Assembly: GCF_001439845.1 (NCBI RefSeq)
Contig: NZ_JYLO01000002.1
Span: 124,001 to 188,000 of the forward strand
Source of the DNA: Pseudomonas lactis
Lineage (GTDB): Bacteria > Pseudomonadota > Gammaproteobacteria > Pseudomonadales > Pseudomonadaceae
Direction: 5' to 3'
DNA: 64,000 bases
The notes beneath the pieces are model-generated. The model was not told the origin of the DNA, did no database searches, and worked only from the letters and a program-made list of their open reading frames with translations. Every line of letters begins with the position of its first letter. Within the stretch, counting starts at the first letter, position 1. Of this stretch, positions 16,795-25,986 are shown piece after piece. A program made the position numbers and the translations under genes.

Positions 16795-18323
16795 GAGTCA
16801 GCCTTCAGGAACGCCTTGAAGCGCACCAGCTCGGTGAGGCGATAGCCGCGATAGCGACCCATGGCCAGCATGAAGCCCACCAGAATCAACAGGATCGCCG
16901 GGAAGGTGAACACGAAATACACCAGCTCCGGCACGCTCATGATCAGGTGCGCCAGGGACGCGGCGAACAGCGTGCCAATCGCCACTTTCAGCGCATGGTT
17001 GGCACCACGTTCCTCCCAGGTGATCGACAGGCGTTCGATGGTCATGGTCAGGATCACCATCGGGAACAGCGCCACCGACAAGCCACGCTCCAGCCCCAGC
17101 TTGTGGCTGAACAGGCTGATGGCGGCAATCAACACCACCACGAAGGTCAGCACCACCGACAGCCTCGGCAGCATCTGCAGTTTCAGGTGTTCAAGGTACG
17201 ACCTGAGCGACAGGCCCAGGGCCGTGATGATCGTGAACAGCACAATCCCGAAGCCCAACTGGGTCTCGCGGAACGCCAGGGCGATCAGCACGGGGGTGAA
17301 GGTGCCCAAGGTTTGCAGGCCGATCAGGTTGCGCAGGATCAGGATCACCAGCACGCCAATCGGGATCATCACCATGATCATGAAGGTCTGCTGGGTTTGC
17401 AGCGGCAGGCCGTACAGCGAGTATTCGAGGAAGTTGGCGTCGGTGTTTTCGTCGGTCAGCTTGGCCAGGCGAATCGCGTTCATTTCGCTGTTGTTGAGGC
17501 TGAAGGTCACCATGGCCTTCTTGCCGCCATCGACCGTGATCAGGTTTTCATCGCCGGTCCACCACAGCAGGCGGTCGGCGGGCAGGCCCTGTTCGCCAGT
17601 CTCCGGGTTGAAGTACAGCCAGTCGTTGCCGTTGAAACTGCGCAGCCACAGCTCGGGGGTTTGCGGCTGGTCGGCCACCAGGCGGATGGTGTGGACTTTC
17701 TCTACCGGCACGTGGGCGATGGACAGCAGCAGCTCGACGATTTTGGCTTTGTGCGGCGTCGAGGGGTCGCCGGCCAGCAGCAACTTCACATTGTCGTCGT
17801 TGAGGTTGTTGGTGCGCTTGATGGCTTCGCTGATAAAGGTCTCGACGTCGGCCGAGTGCTGGCGAATCGGCGCCAGCAGGGCTTCGGCGGCGATCTTCTC
17901 GGGGCCTTCCACGGCGATGCTGTCGCGGAAGGTCGGGCCTTTGATCTTGACCTTTTCGCCGCTGTAGCGCTTGGTCAGCACCAGGCGGTAATAGAGGGTC
18001 TGGTTGCCCTTGGCCCGGCGCGCCGACCAGGTGACCTTGCGGTTGCCTTCGATGCGGTTGACGCTCACCCCGTAGTTGTTGGAGATAAAGCTTTCATTGA
18101 GGCTGACGAAGTCGCGGCTCAGGGGCGGCACGAACATCTGGATCTTGACCGGGTCTTTCGGGTTGGCGACGAACTCGACCTTGGCGTCGATGTTCCACAA
18201 GTCGTCGGTGGCATCTTCGGTGACGGGAATTCCCAGCACGAAGATCTGATAGGCGGTGACCGAAATGCCCAGCACCACCAGCAAGGTGATCAGGATTTTC
18301 AGGTGCAGGGTCAGAGAGCGCAT
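16791..18323 (-). CDS. Inactive transglutaminase-like membrane protein with 7-TM C-terminus
   Basis: The 510-residue protein has an N-terminal anchor (about residues 8-30), a periplasmic part with a transglutaminase-like region (about 140-260), and a C-terminal run of seven hydrophobic helices from about 310 to 490. It matches proteins called inactive transglutaminase family, with an N-terminal UUP1-like part and a 7TM domain. It is between the retropepsin-like and ATP-grasp genes in one operon. The catalytic Cys-His-Asp triad is not evident, so a structural or sensing role is likely. Confidence 0.8.
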   Translation of the reverse strand: MRSLTLHLKILITLLVVLGISVTAYQIFVLGIPVTEDATDDLWNIDAKVEFVANPKDPVKIQMFVPPLSRDFVSLNESFISNNYGVSVNRIEGNRKVTWSARRAKGNQTLYYRLVLTKRYSGEKVKIKGPTFRDSIAVEGPEKIAAEALLAPIRQHSADVETFISEAIKRTNNLNDDNVKLLLAGDPSTPHKAKIVELLLSIAHVPVEKVHTIRLVADQPQTPELWLRSFNGNDWLYFNPETGEQGLPADRLLWWTGDENLITVDGGKKAMVTFSLNNSEMNAIRLAKLTDENTDANFLEYSLYGLPLQTQQTFMIMVMIPIGVLVILILRNLIGLQTLGTFTPVLIALAFRETQLGFGIVLFTIITALGLSLRSYLEHLKLQMLPRLSVVLTFVVVLIAAISLFSHKLGLERGLSVALFPMVILTMTIERLSITWEERGANHALKVAIGTLFAASLAHLIMSVPELVYFVFTFPAILLILVGFMLAMGRYRGYRLTELVRFKAFLKADS

Positions 18324-18341
18324 TCGGTTTACTCGGCGGTA

Positions 18342-18866
18342 TTAAGCGTCGGCGGCGCAGGCGGGTTTGCCTGCTGCATATTTAAGACTGGGGTCGACCA
18401 GCGCATCAAAGCGTTTGAGCGCTTCGGAGCCAATCAGCAGCGGGTATTGGAATGCGCTGCGGTCAGTCAAGTTCACTTCGATGCTGCGTAAAGCACTGCC
18501 CATGCAGATATCCAGCGCAATCACTGGGCGGGCGGTGTAGTTCTTGTCCTCATCGGGGTCGTAGTCGCCGGCGCGGCGCTTGATCTTGCTGACACGCGCC
18601 AGGGGCAGTTCGATGGGGTGGGAATGGGCGGTGTCGATGGCCAGGTAGAAGCGGACCCAGGATTCGCCATTGCGCTTGAAGCGCTTGATATCGCGGGCAC
18701 TCAACGAGGCGGTCTTGGCGCCGGTGTCGAGTTTGGCCGCCACTTCCAGGTCGATACCTGCAAGTTTGGCGTATTCATTCAGGCCGTACACGGTCTTCTC
18801 GGCGCCAGCGCCAAGGCTCGGTATGCACAGCAGGCACATCACTAGTAGGTAAGGCTTGAGTCTCAT
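18342..18866 (-). CDS. Retropepsin-like / ATP-dependent zinc protease family protein (secreted)
   Basis: The 174-residue protein has a signal peptide (MRLKPYLLVMCLLCIPSLGAGA) and the motif AAKLDTGAKTASLSA, with the Asp-Thr-Gly triad of aspartic retropepsin-like folds, followed by FQYPLLIGSEALKRF. Family members are annotated as ATP-dependent zinc proteases or putative retropepsins. The ATG at 18866 is chosen because it starts the signal peptide; a GTG 8 codons upstream is in frame. It is the first gene of a three-gene operon with the membrane transglutaminase-like protein and the ATP-grasp ligase. Confidence 0.8.
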   Translation of the reverse strand: MRLKPYLLVMCLLCIPSLGAGAEKTVYGLNEYAKLAGIDLEVAAKLDTGAKTASLSARDIKRFKRNGESWVRFYLAIDTAHSHPIELPLARVSKIKRRAGDYDPDEDKNYTARPVIALDICMGSALRSIEVNLTDRSAFQYPLLIGSEALKRFDALVDPSLKYAAGKPACAADA

Positions 18867-19051
18867 AAATCCTGAGGCAGGGCAGTGCACTGTTCATTTC
18901 ATGGCGACTGGCATTGCTGCGCAATCTCGGGTGCGCTCTTTCATCGTCTGATGTCAGGCAAAAGCGGCGGGCATTCTAACATGATGCTTTTTTGGCGCCA
19001 GCGCTGGCAGGCGGCCATGCCTTCGCAAGCGAATGAGGCGGTTATTAGACG

Positions 19052-19063
19052 ATTGTCGACAAT
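19052..19063. promoter_or_regulatory. PrpR operator, perfect palindrome ATTGTCGACAAT
   Basis: A 12-bp perfect inverted repeat 73 bases before the prpR start. The same TGTCGACA core returns at 19126-19136 and 21990-21997. It is a plausible GntR-type operator for PrpR, giving autoregulation and control of the prp operon. Confidence 0.65.
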
Positions 19064-19125
19064 GTGTATTTATTCTTTGACTATGCGGGGCTAATTGACT
19101 AGTTTTTGCGGCATTGCTTTTCAAG

Positions 19126-19136
19126 GTGTCGACAAT
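19126..19136. promoter_or_regulatory. PrpR operator overlapping the prpR start region
   Basis: GTGTCGACAAT ends at the base before the ATG of prpR (19137). It shares the TGTCGACA core with the palindrome 74 bases upstream. Binding here would block the start of the operon directly. Confidence 0.55.
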
Positions 19137-19850
19137 ATGTTGGGGCAACTCGAAAAACCAGCGGTGGCACCGGACGATTCCCAGACCATGTCGGAGAACG
19201 TCTTCCGGCGTATCCAGGCCGCCATCGTCAAAGGCGAAATCGCCCCCGGCAGCAAGATTTCCGAGCCGGAGCTGGCGCGCACCTACGGCATCAGCCGCGG
19301 CCCTTTGCGCGAAGCGATCCATCGCCTGGAAGGCCAGCGCCTGCTGGTGCGGGTGCCTCATGTCGGCGCGCGCGTGGTGTCTTTGAGCCACGCCGAGTTG
19401 GTCGAACTGTATGAAATTCGCGAGTCCCTGGAGGGCATGGCCTGTCGCCTGGCCGCCGAGCGCATGACCGACGCGGAAATCGAAGAACTGCGCCAGGTGT
19501 TGCACACCCACGAACGGGACGCGGCGTTCCAGGCTGGTGTTGGCTATTACCAGCAGGAAGGCGACTTCGATTTTCACTACCGCATCATTCAAGGCGCCGG
19601 TAACCGCACCCTCACCCAAATGCTCTGCGGCGAGCTGTACCAATTGGTGCGCATGTACCGCATCCAGTTCTCCGCCACCCCCAATCGTCCACGCCAGGCC
19701 TTTGCCGAGCATCACCGCATTCTGGACGCGATTGCCGATCGCGACGGTGAACTGGCCGAACTGTTGATGCGCCGGCATATCGGCGCCTCCAAACGCAACA
19801 TTGCCCGTCACTTCCCGGACGGTGCGCCTTCATCACGAGGTGAGTCATGA
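19137..19850 (+). CDS. prpR: GntR-family (FCD) regulator of the methylcitrate operon
   Basis: The 237-residue protein has an N-terminal GntR winged helix ([44 protein letters not shown]) and a C-terminal FCD effector domain with conserved His/Asp positions. It lies directly before prpB, overlapping it by 4 bases, and so is the operon's own regulator. In related species methylcitrate is reported as the inducer. The ATG at 19137 is preferred to a TTG at 19095 because it matches where homologues begin. TGTCGACA operators lie just upstream. Confidence 0.9.
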   Translation: MLGQLEKPAVAPDDSQTMSENVFRRIQAAIVKGEIAPGSKISEPELARTYGISRGPLREAIHRLEGQRLLVRVPHVGARVVSLSHAELVELYEIRESLEGMACRLAAERMTDAEIEELRQVLHTHERDAAFQAGVGYYQQEGDFDFHYRIIQGAGNRTLTQMLCGELYQLVRMYRIQFSATPNRPRQAFAEHHRILDAIADRDGELAELLMRRHIGASKRNIARHFPDGAPSSRGES

Positions 19851-20740
19851 GTTCCAACAACAACAGCACTCCCGGCCAGCGTTTCCGTGACGCCGTCGCC
19901 AGCGAACAGCCCTTGCAAGTGGTGGGCGCCATCAATGCCAACCATGCGCTCTTGGCCAAGCGCGCCGGCTTCAAGGCGATTTACCTGTCAGGTGGCGGTG
20001 TAGCCGCCGGCTCCCTGGGCGTGCCGGACTTGGGCATCACCGGCCTGGATGACGTGCTCACCGACGTGCGCCGCATTACCGACGTGTGCGACCTGCCGCT
20101 GCTGGTGGACGTGGACACCGGTTTCGGCTCCTCGGCGTTCAACGTGGCACGTACCGTCAAGTCGATGATCAAGTTCGGCGCCGCCGCCATCCATATCGAA
20201 GACCAGGTGGGCGCCAAGCGCTGCGGTCATCGCCCCAACAAAGAAATCGTGTCCCAGCAGGAAATGGTCGACCGTATCAAGGCCGCCGTGGATGCGCGCA
20301 CCGATGACAGCTTCGTGATCATGGCGCGCACCGACGCCCTGGCGGTCGAGGGCCTGGAGTCCGCGCTGGAGCGTGCCGCCGCGTGCATCGAGGCCGGTGC
20401 CGACATGGTGTTCCCGGAAGCCATCACTGAACTGGAGATGTACAAGCTGTTCGCCTCCCGCGTGAAGGCGCCGATCCTGGCGAACATCACCGAGTTCGGC
20501 GCCACACCGCTGTACACCACCGAACAGTTGAAATCTGCGGATGTTTCCATTGTGCTGTACCCGCTCTCGGCTTTCCGTGCCATGAACAAGGCGGCCGAGA
20601 ATGTCTACACCGCGATTCGTCGCGACGGTACCCAGCAGAATGTGATCGACACCATGCAAACGCGCATGGAGCTTTACGATCGCATCGACTACCACACCTT
20701 CGAGCAGAAGCTCGACGCGCTGTTCGCCGCGAAAAAATAA
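19847..20740 (+). CDS. prpB: 2-methylisocitrate lyase
   Basis: The 297-residue protein splits 2-methylisocitrate into pyruvate and succinate, the last step of propionate oxidation. It has the isocitrate-lyase-family signature [14 protein letters not shown] around the catalytic cysteine, and metal-binding DVDTGFGSS and HIEDQ segments. Its ATG overlaps the prpR stop by 4 bases. prpC follows after 42 bases with GGAG before its ATG. Confidence 0.95.
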   Translation: MSSNNNSTPGQRFRDAVASEQPLQVVGAINANHALLAKRAGFKAIYLSGGGVAAGSLGVPDLGITGLDDVLTDVRRITDVCDLPLLVDVDTGFGSSAFNVARTVKSMIKFGAAAIHIEDQVGAKRCGHRPNKEIVSQQEMVDRIKAAVDARTDDSFVIMARTDALAVEGLESALERAAACIEAGADMVFPEAITELEMYKLFASRVKAPILANITEFGATPLYTTEQLKSADVSIVLYPLSAFRAMNKAAENVYTAIRRDGTQQNVIDTMQTRMELYDRIDYHTFEQKLDALFAAKK

Positions 20741-20782
20741 ACCCTGTGGTTCCCTGAACAACTACAAAATTGGAGAACGAAC

Positions 20783-21910
20783 ATGGCTGAAGCAAAAGTA
20801 TTGAGTGGTGCTGGCCTGCGTGGCCAGGTCGCCGGGCAGACGGCACTGTCCACCGTGGGCCAGGCCGGCGCCGGCCTGACCTACCGTGGCTACGACGTAC
20901 GCGAACTGGCCGCCGACGCCCAGTTTGAAGAAGTCGCCTACCTGCTGCTGTACGGTGAATTGCCAACCCAGGCCGAACTGGCCGCTTACAGCAACAAGCT
21001 GAGCAAACTGCGTGACCTGCCCCAGGCCCTGAAAGAAGTGCTCGAACGCATCCCCGCCGACGCCCATCCGATGGACGTGATGCGCACCGGGTGCTCGTTC
21101 CTTGGCAATATCGAGCCGGAGAAAGATTTCAGCGTGCAGCGCGATGTCACCGACCGCCTGCTCGCCGCGTTCCCGGCGATCATGTGCTACTGGTATCGCT
21201 TCAGCCACGACGGCCAGCGCATCGACTGCGTGACCGACGAGCCGAGCATCGGCGGCCATTTCCTGCACCTGCTGCATGGCAAGAAACCGAGCGAGCTGCA
21301 TGTCAAAGTGATGAACGTGTCACTGATCCTCTACGCCGAACATGAATTCAACGCTTCGACCTTCACCGCACGGGTGTGTGCATCGACCCTGTCCGACCTG
21401 TATTCCTGCGTCACCGCTGCCATCGGCTCCCTGCGCGGCCCGCTGCACGGCGGTGCCAACGAAGCAGCGATGGAAATGATTGAGCGTTTCTCCTCGGCCC
21501 AGGAAGCGGTTGAAGGCACCCTTGGCATGTTGGCGCGCAAAGACAAGATCATGGGCTTTGGCCACGCGATCTATAAAGACAGCGATCCGCGCAACGAGGT
21601 GATCAAAGGCTGGTCGAAAAAACTCGCTGACGAAGTGGGTGACACCGTGTTGTTCCCGGTCTCCGAAGCCATCGATAAGACCATGTGGGAACAGAAAAAG
21701 CTGTTTCCCAACGCCGACTTCTACCATGCCTCGGCGTACCACTTCATGGGCATTCCGACCAAGCTGTTCACGCCGATCTTCGTGTGCTCGCGCCTGACCG
21801 GCTGGGCTGCGCATGTGTTCGAGCAGCGCGCCAACAACCGCATCATCCGTCCAAGCGCCGAGTACACCGGCGTTGAGCAGCGCAAGTTCGTGCCAATCGA
21901 ACGTCGCTGA
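20783..21910 (+). CDS. prpC: 2-methylcitrate synthase
   Basis: The 375-residue citrate-synthase-family enzyme condenses propionyl-CoA with oxaloacetate. Family residues are visible in GGANEAAMEM, GFGHAIYKDSDPRN (catalytic His) and the C-terminal Arg/Asp region. The length and operon position mark PrpC rather than the longer, NADH-regulated GltA. TTGGAGAAC precedes the ATG. Confidence 0.95.
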   Translation: MAEAKVLSGAGLRGQVAGQTALSTVGQAGAGLTYRGYDVRELAADAQFEEVAYLLLYGELPTQAELAAYSNKLSKLRDLPQALKEVLERIPADAHPMDVMRTGCSFLGNIEPEKDFSVQRDVTDRLLAAFPAIMCYWYRFSHDGQRIDCVTDEPSIGGHFLHLLHGKKPSELHVKVMNVSLILYAEHEFNASTFTARVCASTLSDLYSCVTAAIGSLRGPLHGGANEAAMEMIERFSSAQEAVEGTLGMLARKDKIMGFGHAIYKDSDPRNEVIKGWSKKLADEVGDTVLFPVSEAIDKTMWEQKKLFPNADFYHASAYHFMGIPTKLFTPIFVCSRLTGWAAHVFEQRANNRIIRPSAEYTGVEQRKFVPIERR

Positions 21911-21948
21911 ATGGGATGGGCTGTGCCCGCTGGCTAATGTGCTTTTTT

Positions 21949-21975
21949 GTGGGAGCAGGCAAGCCAGCTCCCACA
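21949..21975. repeat. Single REP hairpin between prpC and acnD
   Basis: TGTGGGAGC..GCTCCCACA forms a 9-bp stem with a short loop of AGGCAAGCCA inside the 124-base prpC-acnD gap. Within an operon such a hairpin may stabilise the upstream mRNA or reduce read-through. Confidence 0.8.
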
Positions 21976-21989
21976 GGAAACAGAGCCAG

Positions 21990-21997
21990 TGTCGACA
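21990..21997. promoter_or_regulatory. Internal TGTCGACA operator-like site before acnD
   Basis: AGTGTCGACAGTT lies 38 bases before the acnD ATG and shares the 8-base palindromic core of the two sites upstream of prpR. It may mark a secondary PrpR-controlled promoter for acnD-prpF-prpD. Confidence 0.45.
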
Positions 21998-22034
21998 GTT
22001 CACCTTTCGAACTTACCGTGACCGAGTCCTGACG

Positions 22035-24629
22035 ATGAACACTGAATTTCGCAAACCGCTCCCCGGCAGCCGCCTGGATTTCTTCGACGCCCGTGCGGCT
22101 GTCGAGGCAATCACGCCCGGCGCCTACGCCACGTTGCCCTACACCTCGCGCGTGCTCGCCGAGAACCTGGTGCGCCGTTGCGACCCGGCCACCCTCGACG
22201 CATCCCTGAGCCAACTGATCGAGCGCAAGCGCGACCTCGACTTCCCGTGGTTCCCGGCCCGCGTGGTGTGCCATGACATCCTCGGCCAGACTGCTCTGGT
22301 CGACCTCGCCGGCCTGCGCGATGCCATCGCCCAGCAAGGCGGCGACCCGGCGCAGGTCAACCCGGTGGTGCCCACCCAGTTGATCGTCGACCATTCACTG
22401 GCCGTCGAGGCCGGTGGCTTTGACCCGCAAGCCTTCGAAAAAAACCGTGCCATCGAAGACCGTCGCAACGAAGACCGTTTCCACTTTATCGAGTGGACCA
22501 AAAAGGCCTTCAAGAACGTTGATGTGATCCCGCCGGGCAACGGCATCATGCACCAGATCAACCTGGAGAAAATGTCTCCGGTGATTCAGGTGCGTGACGG
22601 TGTGGCCTTCCCGGATACCTGTGTCGGCACCGACAGCCACACGCCCCACGTGGATGCCCTGGGCGTGATCGCCATCGGCGTCGGTGGCCTGGAAGCCGAG
22701 AGCGTGATGCTCGGCCGCGCGTCGTGGATGCGCCTGCCGGAAAGCGTGGGCGTGGAATTGACCGGCAAGCTGCAACCGGGCATTACCGCCACCGATATGG
22801 TGCTGGCGCTCACCGAGTTCCTGCGCCAGCAGAAGGTGGTCGGCGCCTGGCTGGAGTTCTTCGGCGAAGGGGCTGCGGCACTCACCTTGGGTGACCGTGC
22901 CACCATCTCCAACATGGCCCCGGAGTACGGCGCCACTGCCGCGATGTTCTACATCGACGCGCAAACCATTGCCTACCTCAAACTCACCGGCCGCGAAGAC
23001 GAACAAGTCGCCCTGGTCGAGCAATATGCACGCCACACTGGCCTGTGGGCGGACGACCTGAAAGGCGCGCAGTACGAGCGCAGCCTGAGCTTCGACCTCT
23101 CCAGCGTCGTGCGCAACATGGCCGGCCCGAGCAACCCGCATGCCCGCCTGGCCACCCGCGACCTGGCGTCAAAAGGCATCGCTGGCCAATGGGATGACGT
23201 GCCGGGGCAAATGCCCGACGGCGCGGTGATCATCGCCGCCATCACCAGCTGCACCAACACCAGCAACCCGCGCAACGTGATCGCCGCCGGCCTGTTGGCA
23301 CGCAACGCCAACAAGCTGGGGCTGACCCGCAAGCCGTGGGTCAAGTCGTCTTTGGCGCCGGGCTCGAAAACCGTGGCCATGTACCTGGAAGAAGCGGGAC
23401 TTGGCCATGAGCTGGAAAAACTCGGTTTTGGCGTGGTGGCCTTTGCCTGCACCACCTGCAACGGCATGTCCGGCGCGCTCGACCCGGTGATCCAGCAAGA
23501 GATCATCGACCGCGACCTGTACGCCACCGCAGTGTTGTCGGGTAACCGCAACTTTGACGGGCGCATTCACCCTTACGCCAAGCAAGCCTTCCTGGCGTCG
23601 CCGCCGCTGGTGGTGGCCTATGCGATTGCCGGCACCATCCGTTTCGACATCGAGAAGGACGTGCTCGGCCTGGACGCCGATGGTAAGGAGATCCGCCTGC
23701 AGGATATCTGGCCGAGCGATGAAGAGATCGACGCGGTGGTCAAGGCTTCGGTAAAACCCGAGCAATTCCGTGCCGTGTATATCCCGATGTTCGCCATCCA
23801 CGAAGACACCGGCCCCAAGGTCACGCCGCTGTACGACTGGCGCCCACAAAGCACCTATATCCGCCGCCCGCCGTACTGGGAAGGCGCGCTGGCCGGTGCA
23901 CGGCCGCTCAAAGGCATGCGCCCGCTGGCGGTGCTGCCGGACAACATCACCACCGACCACTTGTCGCCGTCCAACGCGATCATGCTCGACAGCGCCGCCG
24001 GTGAATACCTGGCGAAGATGGGCTTGCCGGAAGTCGACTTCAACTCCTACGCCACCCACAGGGGCGACCATTTGACGGCGCAGCGCGCCACCTTCGCCAA
24101 CCCGAAACTGTTCAACGAAATGGTGCAGGAAAACGGCAAGGTCAAGCAGGGCTCTCTTGCGCGTATCGAGCCGGAAGGCAAGGTCACGCGCATGTGGGAA
24201 GCCATCGAGACTTACATGGAGCGCAAGCAACCGCTGATCATCATCGCCGGTGCCGACTATGGCCAGGGCTCGTCCCGTGACTGGGCGGCCAAGGGCGTAC
24301 GCCTGGCCGGTGTGGAAGCGATTGCCGCCGAAGGCTTCGAGCGCATCCACCGCACCAACCTGGTGGGCATGGGCGTGCTGCCCCTGGAATTCCTGCCGGG
24401 CACCGACCGCCACACCCTCAAGATCGACGGCAGTGAAACCTATGACGTGGTCGGCGAGCGCACCCCGCGTGCGCAGCTGACTCTGGTGATCAACCGCAAG
24501 AATGGCGAACGTGTCGAGGTGCCGGTGACGTGCCGCCTGGACACCGCCGAAGAAGTGTCGATCTACGAGGCGGGTGGCGTGTTGCAGCGTTTCGCCCAGG
24601 ACTTCCTGGAATCAAAGGCAACCGCCTGA
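22035..24629 (+). CDS. acnD: Fe/S-dependent 2-methylcitrate dehydratase AcnD
   Basis: The 864-residue aconitase-family enzyme dehydrates 2-methylcitrate. Cluster ligands are seen in AITSCTNTSNPRNV and ACTTCNGMSG, and the swivelling C-terminal domain contains GADYGQGSSRDWAAKG. Isomerisation of its product needs PrpF, encoded next. The ATG at 22035 gives the usual length; the frame is open further upstream through the REP hairpin but that is not coding. Confidence 0.95.
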   Translation: MNTEFRKPLPGSRLDFFDARAAVEAITPGAYATLPYTSRVLAENLVRRCDPATLDASLSQLIERKRDLDFPWFPARVVCHDILGQTALVDLAGLRDAIAQQGGDPAQVNPVVPTQLIVDHSLAVEAGGFDPQAFEKNRAIEDRRNEDRFHFIEWTKKAFKNVDVIPPGNGIMHQINLEKMSPVIQVRDGVAFPDTCVGTDSHTPHVDALGVIAIGVGGLEAESVMLGRASWMRLPESVGVELTGKLQPGITATDMVLALTEFLRQQKVVGAWLEFFGEGAAALTLGDRATISNMAPEYGATAAMFYIDAQTIAYLKLTGREDEQVALVEQYARHTGLWADDLKGAQYERSLSFDLSSVVRNMAGPSNPHARLATRDLASKGIAGQWDDVPGQMPDGAVIIAAITSCTNTSNPRNVIAAGLLARNANKLGLTRKPWVKSSLAPGSKTVAMYLEEAGLGHELEKLGFGVVAFACTTCNGMSGALDPVIQQEIIDRDLYATAVLSGNRNFDGRIHPYAKQAFLASPPLVVAYAIAGTIRFDIEKDVLGLDADGKEIRLQDIWPSDEEIDAVVKASVKPEQFRAVYIPMFAIHEDTGPKVTPLYDWRPQSTYIRRPPYWEGALAGARPLKGMRPLAVLPDNITTDHLSPSNAIMLDSAAGEYLAKMGLPEVDFNSYATHRGDHLTAQRATFANPKLFNEMVQENGKVKQGSLARIEPEGKVTRMWEAIETYMERKQPLIIIAGADYGQGSSRDWAAKGVRLAGVEAIAAEGFERIHRTNLVGMGVLPLEFLPGTDRHTLKIDGSETYDVVGERTPRAQLTLVINRKNGERVEVPVTCRLDTAEEVSIYEAGGVLQRFAQDFLESKATA

Positions 24630-24640
24630 AGAGGATAACC

Positions 24641-25831
24641 ATGGCACACGTAGCGCAAATCAGAATCCCCGCCACTTACATGCGTGGCGGCACCAGCAAG
24701 GGAGTGTTCTTCAGCCTTAAGGACCTGCCCGCAGCGGCGCAGGTGCCGGGCCCTGCACGCGACGCCTTGTTGCTGCGGGTGATTGGCAGTCCCGACCCCT
24801 ATGACAAGCAGATCGACGGCATGGGTGGGGCCACCTCGAGCACCAGCAAGACCGTGATCCTGGCCAAAAGCAGCCGCGCCGATCACGACGTGGATTACCT
24901 GTTCGGCCAGGTCTCCATCGACAAGCCATTTGTCGATTGGAGTGGCAACTGCGGCAACCTGTCGGCGGCGGTGGGTTCGTTCGCCATCAGTGCCGGCCTG
25001 GTCGATGCGGCCCGCGTACCCCATAACGGCGTGGCCGTGGTGCGGGTGTGGCAGGCCAACATCGGCAAGACCATCATCGCCCACGTGCCGATCACCGACG
25101 GCGCGGTGCAGGAAACCGGCGACTTTGAACTGGATGGCGTGACCTTCCCGGCCGCCGAAGTGCAGCTGGAATTCATGGACCCGGCGGCGGAAGAAGAGGG
25201 CGGTGGTGGCTCGATGTTCCCCACCGGCAACCTCGTCGACGACCTGGAGGTGCCCGGCGTCGGTACCTTCAAGGCCACGTTGATCAACGCCGGTATCCCG
25301 ACGATTTTCATCAATGCCCAAGACCTGGGCTACACCGGTACCGAGCTGCAAGGCGCGATCAACAGCGACCCCAAGGCCCTGGCGATGTTCGAGACCGTGC
25401 GGGCGTATGGCGCGTTGCGCATGGGCCTGATCAAACACCTGGACGAGGCCGCCCAGCGCCAGCACACGCCCAAGGTGGCGTTCGTCGCCAAGCCTGCCGA
25501 TTACGTGGCCTCCAGTGGCAAGGCGATCAAGGCCGGCGATGTGGATTTGCTGGTGCGCGCCTTGTCGATGGGCAAACTGCACCACGCGATGATGGGCACT
25601 GCGGCGGTGGCGATTGGCACCGCCGCGGCGATTTCCGGCACTTTGGTCAACCTGGCGGCAGGCGGCGTGGAACGCAATGCCGTGCGCTTCGGGCACCCGT
25701 CCGGCACCTTGCGCGTCGGCGCCGAGGCCAGCCAGGTGGACGGTGAATGGGTGGTGAAAAAAGCCATCATGAGCCGCAGTGCGCGGGTGTTAATGGAAGG
25801 CTATGTGCGCATCCCCGGCGACGCTTTCTAG
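24641..25831 (+). CDS. prpF: 2-methylaconitate cis-trans isomerase PrpF
   Basis: The 396-residue protein belongs to the PrpF/diaminopimelate-epimerase-like fold, with N-terminal IPATYMRGGTSKGVFF and DWSGNCGNLSAAVG motifs. It converts 4-methylaconitate to the isomer used in the cycle and acts with AcnD. It starts 11 bases after acnD with GAGGA before the ATG, so the two genes form a unit. A REP element follows the stop. Confidence 0.95.
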   Translation: MAHVAQIRIPATYMRGGTSKGVFFSLKDLPAAAQVPGPARDALLLRVIGSPDPYDKQIDGMGGATSSTSKTVILAKSSRADHDVDYLFGQVSIDKPFVDWSGNCGNLSAAVGSFAISAGLVDAARVPHNGVAVVRVWQANIGKTIIAHVPITDGAVQETGDFELDGVTFPAAEVQLEFMDPAAEEEGGGGSMFPTGNLVDDLEVPGVGTFKATLINAGIPTIFINAQDLGYTGTELQGAINSDPKALAMFETVRAYGALRMGLIKHLDEAAQRQHTPKVAFVAKPADYVASSGKAIKAGDVDLLVRALSMGKLHHAMMGTAAVAIGTAAAISGTLVNLAAGGVERNAVRFGHPSGTLRVGAEASQVDGEWVVKKAIMSRSARVLMEGYVRIPGDAF

Positions 25832-25833
25832 CT

Positions 25834-25940
25834 TGATCGTTCCCACGCTCCGCGTGGGAACGCCGCCTGGGACGCTCTGCGTCCTGCTGTGACGCAGAGC
25901 GTCACGGGATGCATTCCCACGCTCCGCGTGGGAACGATCA
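25834..25940. repeat. REP-type palindrome cluster, TCGTTCCCACGCTCCGCGTGGGAA family
   Basis: TGATCGTTCCCACGCTCCGC and its inverse at 25921-25940 flank nested palindromes built on GACGCTCTGCGTC. This is a different repeat family from the GTGGGAGC type; a second copy is at 34678-34780. It lies between prpF and prpD. Confidence 0.85.
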
Positions 25941-25986
25941 AACCCTGACCCTGAGGATGGAACAACCAACTTTTAGGAGAACTGCC

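Noticed and set aside
23169..24413. Minus-strand open frame of 414 codons opposite acnD
   Set aside because: No domain, biased composition and complete overlap with a certain gene.
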